Of a DNA stretch of 64,000 nt, positions 39,308 to 48,817 are shown piece by piece. Origin of the DNA: Paenibacillus montaniterrae (GTDB lineage Bacteria; Bacillota; Bacilli; Paenibacillales; Paenibacillaceae); NCBI RefSeq assembly GCF_018403185.1, contig NZ_BOSE01000006.1, positions 303,272-367,271 of the forward strand, in the 5' to 3' direction. The position numbers were made by a program, and so were the translations under genes. A model generated the notes under the pieces. That model made no database searches, was not told the DNA's origin, and was given only the letters and a program-made list of their open reading frames with translations. Positions within the stretch are counted from its first letter, which is position 1. Every line of letters starts with the position of its first letter.

Positions 39308-39312
39308 CCCAT

Positions 39313-39365
39313 CTAAAAAGGCTGCCAGTTATTCCATTCCTTCGGAATAGACCAACTGGCAGCCT
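39313..39365 (-). terminator. Terminator of the HPr-like gene
   Basis: AGGCTGCCAGTT pairs with AACTGGCAGCCT and runs into TTTTTAG on the minus strand. Confidence 0.85.
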
Positions 39366-39384
39366 GATGTGTCTTTGCAACACA

Positions 39385-39654
39385 TTATTGATTTTCAAGC
39401 TCTTCCTTGCTAACTAGCGCGATTAGCGCGTTAACAGCCTGCTCTGCGTCAGAGCCCTCTGCACTAATTGTAATTTCAGTGCCCGAGCTGATTGCAAGAC
39501 TCATAATACCCATAATCGACTTCGCGTTCACTTTCTTATCGTCTTTTTCCACAAAAACCTCGGAGGAAAATTTGTTCGCTTCTTGGACGAATAACGCTGC
39601 GGGTCTAGCATGTAACCCTGTTTTCAAACGAACAACTACTGGAAGCCTTGCCAT
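39385..39654 (-). CDS. HPr-family phosphocarrier at the crh locus
   Basis: 89 residues from the ATG at 39654 with GGGGGTATG upstream. H15 (TGLHARPAA) for PTS phosphotransfer and S46 (NAKSIMGIMSL) for HprK phosphorylation are both present. In Bacillus subtilis the gene at this place after yvcL is crh, whose product has Gln at position 15; here the His is kept. It may serve as HPr, or as a CcpA cofactor that can also carry phosphate. hprK lies 19 kb away in this window. Confidence 0.88.
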   Translation of the reverse strand: MARLPVVVRLKTGLHARPAALFVQEANKFSSEVFVEKDDKKVNAKSIMGIMSLAISSGTEITISAEGSDAEQAVNALIALVSKEELENQ

Positions 39655-39744
39655 GTAATACATACCCCCTATATTTAAAGTCAAAAATTATAATCGGTCA
39701 TTTAGAGCTTTATAAGTTATTATACCATTTACATACCATTTCTA

Positions 39745-40686
39745 CTAGGTTAAAGTTGCACCATTCCTTATTTTTTCTGCCATTTCATCAATTTTACGCA
39801 ATCGATGGTTGACACCGGACTTGCTCACCTTAACCTTTAACAGCTCGCCAACCTCTGTCAAATTAAGATCTGGATGCTGCAATCGAACCTCGGCCACCTC
39901 GCGAATTTTATCGGGCAAGTTCTCGAGTCCGATTTCCTTTTGCAGCAGCTTTATGTTATCGATTTGTCTAACAGCAGCACCAATCGTTTTATTCAAATTC
40001 GCTGTCTCACAATTGACGATCCGATTTACCGAATTTCTCATATCACGCATAATGCGCACATCCTCAAACTTGAACAGCGCTTGATGCGCACCGATAATGT
40101 TGAGCAATTCAATAATTTTCTCGCCTTCCTTAATGTAAAAAATAAACCCTTTTTTACGCTCAATGCAGCGCGCATTGAGGCCGAAGCCATTGGCAAGCTC
40201 CACCAGCGCCTTGCAATGCTCCTCATACATTGAAGCGATTTCCAAATGGTACGAAGAGCCTTCCGGATTGTTAACTGATCCTCCAGCGAGGAAAGCACCA
40301 CGCAAATAAGCGCGCTTGCAGCAATTTTTGCGAATGATTTTGCTATCGATTCCATCGTTGAACATGAAGCCTTCAGAAACAATTCGCAAATCAGTTAAAA
40401 TTTCCTGAACCTTCTCTGGCATTCGCACGATGTAAACATTATTTTTCTTCAAGCGCATTTTTTTACGCACAAGCAGCTCAACATGAACAGCGAAATGCTT
40501 TTTAACCAATGTATAAATACGACGAGCAATTGCAGCATTCTCGGTCGAAATATCCAATACAACCTTGCGGCTGGACAGGCTGACAGATCCATTCATGCGG
40601 ATCAAGGCAGCTAGCTCCGCCCGCTCACAGCAGGCATCCGTTTCGACCATCGTCAGTTCTTTTTTCGTTTGCGCCGCAAAAGACAT
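39745..40686 (-). CDS. whiA: WhiA family DNA-binding protein
   Basis: 313 residues from the ATG at 40686 after AAAGAGGTGAG. N-terminal LAGLIDADG-like fold (SFAAQTKKELT, CCKRAYLRGAFLAGGSVNNP) and a C-terminal HTH (LQHPDLNLTEVGELLKVKVSKSG). Bacillus WhiA (YvcL) affects cell division and chromosome segregation. Coupled to yvcK. Confidence 0.93.
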   Translation of the reverse strand: MSFAAQTKKELTMVETDACCERAELAALIRMNGSVSLSSRKVVLDISTENAAIARRIYTLVKKHFAVHVELLVRKKMRLKKNNVYIVRMPEKVQEILTDLRIVSEGFMFNDGIDSKIIRKNCCKRAYLRGAFLAGGSVNNPEGSSYHLEIASMYEEHCKALVELANGFGLNARCIERKKGFIFYIKEGEKIIELLNIIGAHQALFKFEDVRIMRDMRNSVNRIVNCETANLNKTIGAAVRQIDNIKLLQKEIGLENLPDKIREVAEVRLQHPDLNLTEVGELLKVKVSKSGVNHRLRKIDEMAEKIRNGATLT

Positions 40687-40691
40687 CGTTC

Positions 40692-41678
40692 TCACCTCTT
40701 TCTAAGCATCCAGTTTTCCACCAGCTTGTAGATATGATGACTCAAACGCTCAGCATCATGACGCAAAAACGTACGGAAAAGTACAAGCTGGTCGGCAATG
40801 ACCTGATAGCCTCGCTTAGTCACCTCGTCAATATCAAGCTGAACTGCCTTTGCGCCAATTTCCGCATACTTGCTTTCCACATGCGGAGGGATTTCACCAT
40901 TATTCACAATAACGTAATCAAATAAATGATGACCGATATGATCATAAATCGCGTCCAAATGGTCGCTCACCGAATAATTGTCTGTTTCCCCCGGCTGCGT
41001 CATAACATTGCATACAAACAGCTTTACCGCTGTCGATTCTACAATCGCCTGAGCCAGCTTAGGCACGATCAAATTAGGCATGATGCTCGTATAAAGACTG
41101 CCTGGCCCGATTAAGATCGCATCTGCCTGCTCAATCGCTTCCACCGCTTCCGGCAATGCCTCAACATCCTGCGGCTCCAGAAAGACGCGCTTGATCGCAC
41201 CATTTGCCTTCGGAATCATCGACTCGCCTGTTATGATTGTGCCATCCCGCATCTCTGCCTTAAGCACAATCGCGCGATTCGCTGCTGGAAGCACTTTGCC
41301 GCGTACCGCAAGCACGTGAGACAGCTCTTTAATGCCGGTAACAAAATCCCCTGATATGTCGGTAATCGCTGCCAGCATCAGGTTGCCGAGCGTATGCCCG
41401 GCAAGTCCTGAGCCTGACTTAAAGCGATACTGTAACACCTCTGCGAGCAACGGCTCTGCATCAGCCATTGCCGATAATACGTTGCGAATATCCCCAGGCG
41501 GAGGGATTTGCAGCTCATTCCGCAATATGCCTGAGCTGCCGCCATCGTCTGCTACCGTAACAATGGCAGTAATATCAAGCGGCTTCTCCTTCAATCCTCG
41601 AAGCATGACGGATAACCCCGTACCTCCGCCGATCACTACTATTTTCGGACGTCTAACGACCTTCTGCACGATGTGCAT
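40692..41678 (-). CDS. yvcK: Gluconeogenesis factor YvcK
   Basis: 328 residues of the CofD-like UPF0052 family: KIVVIGGGTGLSVMLRGLK at the start, TVADDGGSSGILR, then ILIGPGSLYTSIMPNL. Required for growth on gluconeogenic carbon sources and for cell shape; binds UDP-sugars. Part of the rapZ-yvcK-whiA-HPr operon. Confidence 0.94.
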   Translation of the reverse strand: MHIVQKVVRRPKIVVIGGGTGLSVMLRGLKEKPLDITAIVTVADDGGSSGILRNELQIPPPGDIRNVLSAMADAEPLLAEVLQYRFKSGSGLAGHTLGNLMLAAITDISGDFVTGIKELSHVLAVRGKVLPAANRAIVLKAEMRDGTIITGESMIPKANGAIKRVFLEPQDVEALPEAVEAIEQADAILIGPGSLYTSIMPNLIVPKLAQAIVESTAVKLFVCNVMTQPGETDNYSVSDHLDAIYDHIGHHLFDYVIVNNGEIPPHVESKYAEIGAKAVQLDIDEVTKRGYQVIADQLVLFRTFLRHDAERLSHHIYKLVENWMLRKR

Positions 41679-41690
41679 GCTCTCCCCTCA

Positions 41691-42578
41691 TTATGTCCTG
41701 TCGCGCTCTGAATCGCGGTGACTTACACGTATCTGCTCCGTCTCCCTCAGCTTCAGCGTTTTTCCTAGATACTCGGAAATCGCAACCGAGCGATGTTTGC
41801 CTCCCGTACAGCCTATGCCAATAATGACCTGGCTTTTGCCTTCCTCCTCGTATTGCGGAATCAAATACTCCAGCATATCAACAAGCTTGACAAGGAAGGT
41901 CTGGGTCTCTGGCCATTTCATGACATACTCATAAACATCAGGATGCTGACCAGTATTCGGGCGCAGCGTATCGATATAATGCGGATTCGGCAAGAATCGG
42001 ACGTCAAAAACAAGATCGGCATCGAGTGGAATGCCATATTTGAATCCGAAGGACGTAATATTAACCGTTAGCGCTTTGTGCTGCGCTTGGCCAAAATGAT
42101 TAATAATCCGTTCCTTCAGCATGGCCGGCTTCAAGTCGCTCGTATTAATAACGAGTGTTGCCTTGCCCTTCAAATCCTCAAGCAAAGTGCGCTCGGCGTG
42201 AATGCCCTCCAGCGGCATGCTTTGCTGCGACATCGGATGACGGCGTCGGCTTTCCTTGTAGCGTCTTACCAATGTTTCATCGCTTGCGTCCAAAAATAAA
42301 ATTTCGCAATTAATCGTATGATGCTCATTCATGTACTCAATTGATTCAGAAAGCGCAGTAAAAAATTCTCGGCCGCGCAAATCAATAACAAGCGCAACCT
42401 TGCCTATTTTACCGTTTGACTGCTCAATAAGCTCAGCAAATTTGGGAATAAGTACTGGCGGCAAATTATCGACACAGAAAAAGCCCAGATCCTCCAGGCT
42501 TTGCACAGCGATCGTTTTACCTGCACCAGACATTCCCGTTATAATAACAAGCTGCGATAAATTCGTTGCGATTTCCAT
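41691..42578 (-). CDS. rapZ: RapZ/YvcJ nucleotide-binding protein
   Basis: 295 residues from the ATG at 42578 with AGGTGCTGC upstream. Walker A GMSGAGKT near residue 16 and the C-terminal domain with FKYGIPLDADLVFDVRFLPNP and GCTGGKHRSV. In E. coli RapZ guides RNase E to a sRNA; the Bacillus YvcJ protein is a GTPase linked to competence. Overlapping regulation with yvcK is likely as 12 bases separate them. Confidence 0.93.
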   Translation of the reverse strand: MEIATNLSQLVIITGMSGAGKTIAVQSLEDLGFFCVDNLPPVLIPKFAELIEQSNGKIGKVALVIDLRGREFFTALSESIEYMNEHHTINCEILFLDASDETLVRRYKESRRRHPMSQQSMPLEGIHAERTLLEDLKGKATLVINTSDLKPAMLKERIINHFGQAQHKALTVNITSFGFKYGIPLDADLVFDVRFLPNPHYIDTLRPNTGQHPDVYEYVMKWPETQTFLVKLVDMLEYLIPQYEEEGKSQVIIGIGCTGGKHRSVAISEYLGKTLKLRETEQIRVSHRDSERDRT

Positions 42579-42590
42579 TAGCAGCACCTA

Positions 42591-43541
42591 CTATCCTCTT
42601 AGAATTAAACCTGCTGCACCTACAACCCCTGCATTGTTTCCAAGCACCGCTGGAACGATCTTCACATTTTCCTTGGAAGCATCCTGCGTATATTTTTCAA
42701 ATACTTCGCGAATTTGATCAAATAAGAAATCGCCGGCCTTTGCCACGCCGCCACCGACAATAAAGCACTCCGGATTCAAAATAACCGCCATCATCGCCAT
42801 CGAGCGGCCCAAATAATACGCTGCGCGTGATACGATGCGTGTGGCAACCTCATCGCCTGCCTTCGCCGCATCCAGCACATCCTTCGCCATAATTTTCTCA
42901 ACATTGACCAAAGAAGTACGATCTCCGCGCGCAACAGCCTCTTCTGCCATGCGGATAATGCCTGTTGCGGAAGACACCGTTTCCAGGCAGCCCATTTTGC
43001 CGCAGCCGCATTGAATCGCCTCAAGATCAGGAACGATTGCCATATGCCCAAGCTCGCCAGCTACGCTTTGAAAGCCTTCTACAATTTTGCCATCAATAAT
43101 AATGCCGCCGCCTACGCCAGTGCCGAGCGTGTACATCACGCAATTTTGAATACCGCGGCCAGCGCCAGCCCAAGCTTCGCCCAGAGCTGCAACGTTAGCG
43201 TCATTATTTACTTTTACTAGTATATTAAGCTCTTTCTCCAAAAAGCCTTTAATGTCAACATTATTTAAGTATAAATTAGGCGAATGCTTCATAAATCCGT
43301 TTGGAATATCAAGAAAGCCGGCAATGCCTATCCCGACGCCAGCCAGCTGCTCCCACGAATACGGAGATTCCTCAACGATTTGTCTCACGTAGGTTGCAAT
43401 GTTGTGAAGAATAGTGTCTGGCCCTTTATTAACCTCTGTTGGTCCCTCATAAGTTTGCAACAATTCACCTTCCGCATTACAAATGCCTAATTTGACGGTT
43501 GTTCCACCTACATCAACACCAACATAAATCTTTTCAGACAT
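42591..43541 (-). CDS. glcK: ROK-family glucokinase
   Basis: 316 residues. ATP-binding VGVDVGGTTVKLG, catalytic NNDANVAALGE, GTGVGGGIIIDG and the ROK zinc site GELGHMAI...CGCGKMGCLE. Phosphorylates glucose to glucose 6-phosphate. It heads the rapZ-yvcK-whiA-HPr operon. Confidence 0.93.
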   Translation of the reverse strand: MSEKIYVGVDVGGTTVKLGICNAEGELLQTYEGPTEVNKGPDTILHNIATYVRQIVEESPYSWEQLAGVGIGIAGFLDIPNGFMKHSPNLYLNNVDIKGFLEKELNILVKVNNDANVAALGEAWAGAGRGIQNCVMYTLGTGVGGGIIIDGKIVEGFQSVAGELGHMAIVPDLEAIQCGCGKMGCLETVSSATGIIRMAEEAVARGDRTSLVNVEKIMAKDVLDAAKAGDEVATRIVSRAAYYLGRSMAMMAVILNPECFIVGGGVAKAGDFLFDQIREVFEKYTQDASKENVKIVPAVLGNNAGVVGAAGLILRG

Positions 43542-43706
43542 GACAATGCCACCTCATTCATTTAGATAAAGTTCAATTTCAACTATAAGCGTTCCAACGT
43601 TCACGGTCAAGCATACGCGCCCGTCCCGCAGTGTATGTCAAATGCGGAAAAGACTACTAGCTCCCAAGCGGAATACCGTAGCCTTTCCCTGTCGTAAGCG
43701 CGCAGC

Positions 43707-45470
43707 TTATCTTCTGTAGTCCTGCTTTCTGCTGTAATCTACTAGCCATGGCGCATCCTTCAGCTTGTTCTTGACGCCGAGCACCTTGTCAATTTCCTTG
43801 ACTCGCTTGCTTACTGTTGTAATGCTCGTGCCATAGCGCAAGGCAGCTTCATGATACGTAATCGGCTTGTTATACAGCTTGGCAATCAAATATTCCAGGG
43901 CAGCCGCCCAAGCTTCAATTTTGGTCAGCTTCGACATGACAGAATAGCCCTTGGACAGAAAATTAACCCAAAGCGTAATCATATCATGCTGCTGAATGAC
44001 ATTGTAGCGCTTCGCAGTTTGCGCAAGCGTAAGCTCGGCAACCTTCTCCCATAAAGGATCGCTATGGATCAAGCTGCTGCTTTCCAGCGTAGGCACCCGC
44101 TCCGCTTCCACCTGCAGCAGCTTTCCGCCCAGCACAACGGCAAAAGCATCCTTCATTCCCATGGAACGCAGCGTATACATAACCAGACGCTTCAAATAAT
44201 CGTCCTCATCGCCTCTTAATAGAAACTGCTGCAGCTTCTGCTCGACTTCTTCATTGTAGCAATGCTCCAAATTATAAATCGACTTCAGCTTGCCTTCGCG
44301 ATTGCTATGATCGATTGCCCAAAAAAAGTACGCTCTTCTTAGCTTCGGATCCATCTCAACACCACGCTCATGCGCTTGATGCTCCCAAGCCTCCATTTGC
44401 TCCTCAACGCTTTCATAGTAGCTGTACGGCAGCGAGCCCTGCAACGGCTCCTCCTGAACGAGCTTAAGCAACAGCAGGAAGTATGCTGACAGCGGCGATT
44501 GCTCATCCAGTGTGCGATGCATGAGCCAATATTTTTCGGCTAGCTCCCATTTGCCTGCGTTGCAGGCTGCAACCGCCGTATAGTGGCACAGACATGGATC
44601 CTTTCGCACCTCGCCATGCTTCATTAAACGCTGAAAATGGCGCAGCGCAGTCGTATGATCCTTTAAAATGCCCATCGTCGTCGCCAGCTTGAACAAATGC
44701 TCCTGATAAAATGGATCTAGCTTCGCCAATACAGGAGTAAGCTGCTGCAGCTCCTCCTGCCTGCCCTCATAATGATAAAAGATAGCCAGGTTGCATAACG
44801 CATGCAGATTGACAGGGTCGCGCTCAAGCACCGCCTCAATCGCCCGCTTCGCTTCATCAGCAAGACCGATGTAATAGTAAGCAAGCGCCAAATTATTGCT
44901 TGCCGCAAGAAAATCCGGATGCTCCTCGCTAATCGTCTCCAGCAACTCGATCGCTTCAACAAACTTTCCATCCTCAAGCAGCTCGCGAGCGCGAATATGC
45001 TCATATACGCCAGCTCTCGCCTTTACCTTCGTCAATGGCGTAGGGCGCTCAAGCTCATACTGGAGAAATTCGATCATTTCCTCTGCTTCCTCGAGAAAAT
45101 GTCCCTCTTCATCCTCCTGCAAATAGTGAAGCAACTCACGCTCTGCATCCTCGAAAAATTCCATATTAGCAAAATTGTTAGCCATATAGAAATGGCACTC
45201 TGTCATATCCGGATCTATTTCATTAATGACCTTCTGCAAAATCGTATTCGACTCACCATACTTCCCGATTTCCGACAGCACACCTGCCATATTGCAATAA
45301 TTAATCGGGTTGTTCGGTTCGTAGTCTACCGCTTTTTGAAAATATTTAAGTGCCTTGTCATAGTGGAAACGGTCCAGGGAGCGTATCGCGCGCTCATAGA
45401 AAAAATTCGCATCAAGCTGCAGCAGCGTATATTCGCGCTGCTGACCTGCAACACGCTTATTCTTTTTCAT
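43707..45470 (-). CDS. TPR-repeat protein with C-terminal HTH (YvcD-like)
   Basis: 587 residues from the ATG at 45470 with GGAGG upstream. At least six tetratricopeptide repeats lie in the first 300 residues (for example FHYDKALKYFQKAVDYEPNN and LADEAKRAIEAVLERDP). The last 60 residues resemble a cyclin-box or HTH (AAALEYLIAKLYNKPITYHE, then YGTSITTVSKRVKEID). Position near the his and yvcK genes fits Bacillus YvcD. Function unknown; it may be a DNA-binding scaffold. Confidence 0.8.
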   Translation of the reverse strand: MKKNKRVAGQQREYTLLQLDANFFYERAIRSLDRFHYDKALKYFQKAVDYEPNNPINYCNMAGVLSEIGKYGESNTILQKVINEIDPDMTECHFYMANNFANMEFFEDAERELLHYLQEDEEGHFLEEAEEMIEFLQYELERPTPLTKVKARAGVYEHIRARELLEDGKFVEAIELLETISEEHPDFLAASNNLALAYYYIGLADEAKRAIEAVLERDPVNLHALCNLAIFYHYEGRQEELQQLTPVLAKLDPFYQEHLFKLATTMGILKDHTTALRHFQRLMKHGEVRKDPCLCHYTAVAACNAGKWELAEKYWLMHRTLDEQSPLSAYFLLLLKLVQEEPLQGSLPYSYYESVEEQMEAWEHQAHERGVEMDPKLRRAYFFWAIDHSNREGKLKSIYNLEHCYNEEVEQKLQQFLLRGDEDDYLKRLVMYTLRSMGMKDAFAVVLGGKLLQVEAERVPTLESSSLIHSDPLWEKVAELTLAQTAKRYNVIQQHDMITLWVNFLSKGYSVMSKLTKIEAWAAALEYLIAKLYNKPITYHEAALRYGTSITTVSKRVKEIDKVLGVKNKLKDAPWLVDYSRKQDYRR

Positions 45471-45562
45471 TTGCAAGGCACCTCCTCAAAACTTAATTTC
45501 TTGTTACTAGCTGTACGTCAATTATAGCACAGTACGTTTCGCAACATAAAATATAAACAAAT

Positions 45563-45597
45563 AAAAAACCGCGGATGACTAGACATCAATCCGCAGC
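45563..45597 (-). terminator. Terminator of the his-prs operon
   Basis: CTGCGGAT and ATCCGCGG pair through GCGGAT/ATCCGC, followed by TTTTTTATT on the minus strand. Confidence 0.82.
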
Positions 45598-45625
45598 TTA
45601 TATTTTCCAATTGCCTTAACAGGCA

Positions 45626-46576
45626 CTATACACCATTATTTTTAAATAAAACGCTTATTGAACCGCCATCAATAATAATTTTGGTAGCTTCGGCCAATAA
45701 AGGAGCTACACTTAACACTTTAAAGCGATCAGGCTTGTTTTCAGGCAATACAATCGTATCCGTAACAATAACTTCCTTAATGCCAGGATGATCCAGACGA
45801 GTAATCGCATCACCAGAGAACAACGGATGCGTTGCGCAAACGAATACGTCCTCTGCTCCATGATCCTTCAAGCTTTCTACGACATTAATGATCGTGCCGC
45901 CAGTGTCAATCATATCCTCGATAATAATAGGCGTTTGTCCAGCTACGTCACCGATCACATGCGTAATGCTCGATTCATTGTGGGCAGAACGCTTCTTGAT
46001 CATAATCGCAAATGAAGTATCCAAATAATTCGCCAGCTTCTCAGCTGTTGACGCGCGTCCAGCATCTGGAGAAACCACTACCGGATTTTTAATATTTTTC
46101 GCCTTCAAATAACTGCTAATGAGATCAAGTGCTGTCATATGATCAACTGGAATATTAAAGAAGCCTTGAATAGCTGGTGCATGCAAGTCAATAGTAAGCA
46201 CGCGAGTAGCACCGACTGTCGTCAGTACATCAGCTACCATTTTCGCGGAAATCGGCTCGCGTGGCGCAGCCTTTCTTTCCTGGCGGGCGTAGCCATAATA
46301 CGGCATAATGATATTAATGGTACGAGCCGATGCACGCTTTGCTGCGTCAATCATAACGAGCAATTCCACGAAATACTCATTAATTGGATGAGATAACGAC
46401 TGAACTAGGAATACATCACAATTCCGAATCGTTTCCTCATAGTGTACATAGACCTCACCACTTTTGAAGCGAGAAATTTTAATCGCTCCCAATGGCATAT
46501 CTAGATGCTCACTAATTCTTTGAGCTAGAGCGGGATTCGATGAACCTGAAAAAATACGCACCTTGTCGCTTAACAT
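45626..46576 (-). CDS. prs: Ribose-phosphate pyrophosphokinase
   Basis: 316 residues. N-terminal KVRIFSGSSNPALAQRI, catalytic flexible loop YYGYARQERKA and the PRPP-binding IIIEDMIDTGGTI. It makes PRPP, the first substrate of histidine synthesis, and lies at the end of the his genes; this is probably a second, pathway-linked copy besides a glmU-prs locus. GGAGGGTATC precedes the ATG. Confidence 0.92.
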   Translation of the reverse strand: MLSDKVRIFSGSSNPALAQRISEHLDMPLGAIKISRFKSGEVYVHYEETIRNCDVFLVQSLSHPINEYFVELLVMIDAAKRASARTINIIMPYYGYARQERKAAPREPISAKMVADVLTTVGATRVLTIDLHAPAIQGFFNIPVDHMTALDLISSYLKAKNIKNPVVVSPDAGRASTAEKLANYLDTSFAIMIKKRSAHNESSITHVIGDVAGQTPIIIEDMIDTGGTIINVVESLKDHGAEDVFVCATHPLFSGDAITRLDHPGIKEVIVTDTIVLPENKPDRFKVLSVAPLLAEATKIIIDGGSISVLFKNNGV

Positions 46577-46702
46577 GATACCCTCCTGAGCGTTTCAACC
46601 ATATTCATAAAAATAAACGAAGCATTTCTACTTGTCTTATTATACATACATTTGTGTAGATTTCAAAAATGAAATGACACTATTTTTCGACAAATTTCAA
46701 TT

Positions 46703-47365
46703 TTATCGCATTTTATTCGTCGTTGGCTTCCCGTGACGCTCCTTCAATTCGCTTAAAATCGCATCCAATGGCAAGCCTCGCTCACGCAGCAGTACCATAA
46801 GATGGAAGATCAAGTCGCTCGCTTCCGCACGAAGCTCGTCATTGTCTTGATTTTTTGCAGCAATAATGACCTCAGCCGACTCCTCGCCAACCTTTTTCAA
46901 AATTTTGTCTACGCCTTTGTCGAACAGATAGCTTGTATACGTGCCTTCCGGACGCTCCGCATGACGCTGGGCAATCGTTTCTTCAAGCTGCCCCAGCATC
47001 GCAAAGCGGTCGCCTGCTGCCGATTCTGCTGCTTGCACAGCTCCCTCCACCTCAAGCGGCTGCGTAAAGCAGCTGTAGCTGCCCGTATGGCAAGCCGGAC
47101 CTGTCTGAATGACTTTAATAAGCAATGTATCGCCATCACAATCATAGCTCATGCTTACTATACGTTGTTTATGCCCGCTGGTCGCACCTTTGTTCCACAG
47201 CTCATTGCGCGAGCGGCTCCAGTACCATGTGTAGCCTGTTTCCTGAGACAGCTTCAGCGACTCCTTGTTCATATAGGCGAGCATCAGCACCTCTTTGCTC
47301 TGCGCATCCTGCACAACTGCCGGCACCAGGCCGTTGTCATCCCATTTTATTGCCGCTTCATTCAT
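46703..47365 (-). CDS. hisI: Bifunctional HisIE
   Basis: 220 residues. N-terminal PRA-CH cyclohydrolase with VPAVVQDAQSKEVLMLAYM and the zinc cysteines in DCDGDTLLIKVIQTGPACHTG; C-terminal PRA-PH pyrophosphohydrolase with KVGEESAEVIIAAKN. Catalyses steps two and three of histidine synthesis. Overlaps hisF by 4 bases. Confidence 0.96.
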   Translation of the reverse strand: MNEAAIKWDDNGLVPAVVQDAQSKEVLMLAYMNKESLKLSQETGYTWYWSRSRNELWNKGATSGHKQRIVSMSYDCDGDTLLIKVIQTGPACHTGSYSCFTQPLEVEGAVQAAESAAGDRFAMLGQLEETIAQRHAERPEGTYTSYLFDKGVDKILKKVGEESAEVIIAAKNQDNDELRAEASDLIFHLMVLLRERGLPLDAILSELKERHGKPTTNKMR

Positions 47366-48120
47366 CGCACCTCTACTCCTTTGGCTCGTAAATCATGTTT
47401 CACGTCAGCAATCGTTAATTCCTTGTAGTGGAAAATCGTTGCCGCCAAGCCCGCATCCGCATTCGCCTGCTGGAACACCTCGGCAAAATGCTCAATCTTG
47501 CCTGCTCCGCCTGAAGCAATGACAGGAATTCCGACACGCTCGCTGACTGCCTTCGTCAAGCTGATGTCGAAGCCGTCCTTAGTCCCGTCAGCATCCATGC
47601 TCGTCAGCAATATTTCACCTGCGCCAAGCTTCTCCGCCTTGCTTGCCCATTCCAGCGCGCGAATTCCGGTTGGCTTGCGTCCGCCATGCGTATACACTTC
47701 CCAATCCTGCCACTCCTCATTAAAGCGCGCATCGATTGCAACAACGATGCATTGCGCACCAAAGCGGCGCGAGCCTTCGGTAATCAGCTCGGGATTAAGC
47801 ACAGCCGCAGTATTAATGCCCGTTTTATCCGCACCGGCACGCAGTATGCGCGTCATATCGTCAACGCTGGAGATGCCCCCGCCCACTGTAAATGGAATCG
47901 TAATCTCTCCCGCCGTTCGACGAACGACATCAATCATCGTAGCGCGTCCCTCCACCGAAGCAGAAATATCCAAAAACACCAGCTCATCCGCGCCTTCCTT
48001 GTCATACGTGGCGGCCAACTCGACAGGATCACCCGCATCGCGCAAATTAACAAAATTGACGCCTTTTACGACACGCCCATCCTTCACGTCCAGGCAAGGA
48101 ATAATTCGCTTTGCCAGCAT
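47362..48120 (-). CDS. hisF: Imidazole glycerol phosphate synthase subunit HisF
   Basis: 252 residues from the ATG at 48120, 8 bases after GGGGG. Typical barrel: AKRIIPCLDVKDGRVVKGV with the catalytic Asp, FTVGGGISS, IVVAIDAR and the phosphate loop IASGGAGKIEH. Works with HisH. Only 59 bases separate it from hisH, where hisA would be expected. Confidence 0.96.
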   Translation of the reverse strand: MLAKRIIPCLDVKDGRVVKGVNFVNLRDAGDPVELAATYDKEGADELVFLDISASVEGRATMIDVVRRTAGEITIPFTVGGGISSVDDMTRILRAGADKTGINTAAVLNPELITEGSRRFGAQCIVVAIDARFNEEWQDWEVYTHGGRKPTGIRALEWASKAEKLGAGEILLTSMDADGTKDGFDISLTKAVSERVGIPVIASGGAGKIEHFAEVFQQANADAGLAATIFHYKELTIADVKHDLRAKGVEVR

Positions 48121-48179
48121 AACCATTTCCCCCTAACTTCTTGTTTTTACCGATCAGTTAACCAGCTCCGATACAGCCG

Positions 48180-48788
48180 TTACGCTCTCTCAGCGAGCGC
48201 TAAAAAATTGTGAAGCAGCTTCATGCCCAGCTCGCCGCTTTTCTCCGGGTGGAATTGCATGCCATATACATTATCCTTATTAACAATCGCCGTGACTGGC
48301 CCGTAATAATCGCCTGTAGCAAGCAAATTCTTCTGATCGCCAACAAGCACATGGTAGGAGTGAACAAAGTACACATGACCCTCCTCCAGCTGCTCAAAAA
48401 GCGGAGAAGGCTGCAAAAACGTCAGCTTATTCCAGCCCATATGCGGAATCTTGAAGTCACCCTGGAAGCGAACAACCTTGCCGCCCAGCAAGCCGAGCCC
48501 CTGATGCTCGCCATACTCCTCGCTCGTTTCAAACAAAAGCTGCATCCCCAGGCAGATGCCTAGCATTGGCTTGCCTGTCGCCGCAAATTGCTTGGCGACC
48601 TCGCCCAAGCCCGTTTCATTCAAATGCTGCATCGCATCGCCGAATGCGCCAACACCAGGCAATATAACAGCAGAAGCGGCCATAATCTGTTCTTGATCAC
48701 TCGTTGTGACCGCTTCATAGCCAAGTCGCTCAATTGCTTTGCTGACAGAGTGCAGATTGCCCATGCCGTAATCAATAATCGCAATCAT
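48180..48788 (-). CDS. hisH: Imidazole glycerol phosphate synthase subunit HisH
   Basis: 202 residues, class I glutamine amidotransferase: IDYGMGNLHSVSKAIERLG, nucleophile Cys in MLGICLGMQLL, and the His-x-Glu in YGMQFHPEKSGE. Supplies ammonia to HisF. Confidence 0.96.
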   Translation of the reverse strand: MIAIIDYGMGNLHSVSKAIERLGYEAVTTSDQEQIMAASAVILPGVGAFGDAMQHLNETGLGEVAKQFAATGKPMLGICLGMQLLFETSEEYGEHQGLGLLGGKVVRFQGDFKIPHMGWNKLTFLQPSPLFEQLEEGHVYFVHSYHVLVGDQKNLLATGDYYGPVTAIVNKDNVYGMQFHPEKSGELGMKLLHNFLALAERA

Positions 48789-48817
48789 CGTGAAGTACCC
48801 CTCTCTACTTACGCGTT

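Noticed and set aside
43542..43706. Regulatory element upstream of glcK
   Set aside because: No operator, cre site or hairpin of clear quality was seen in this gap.
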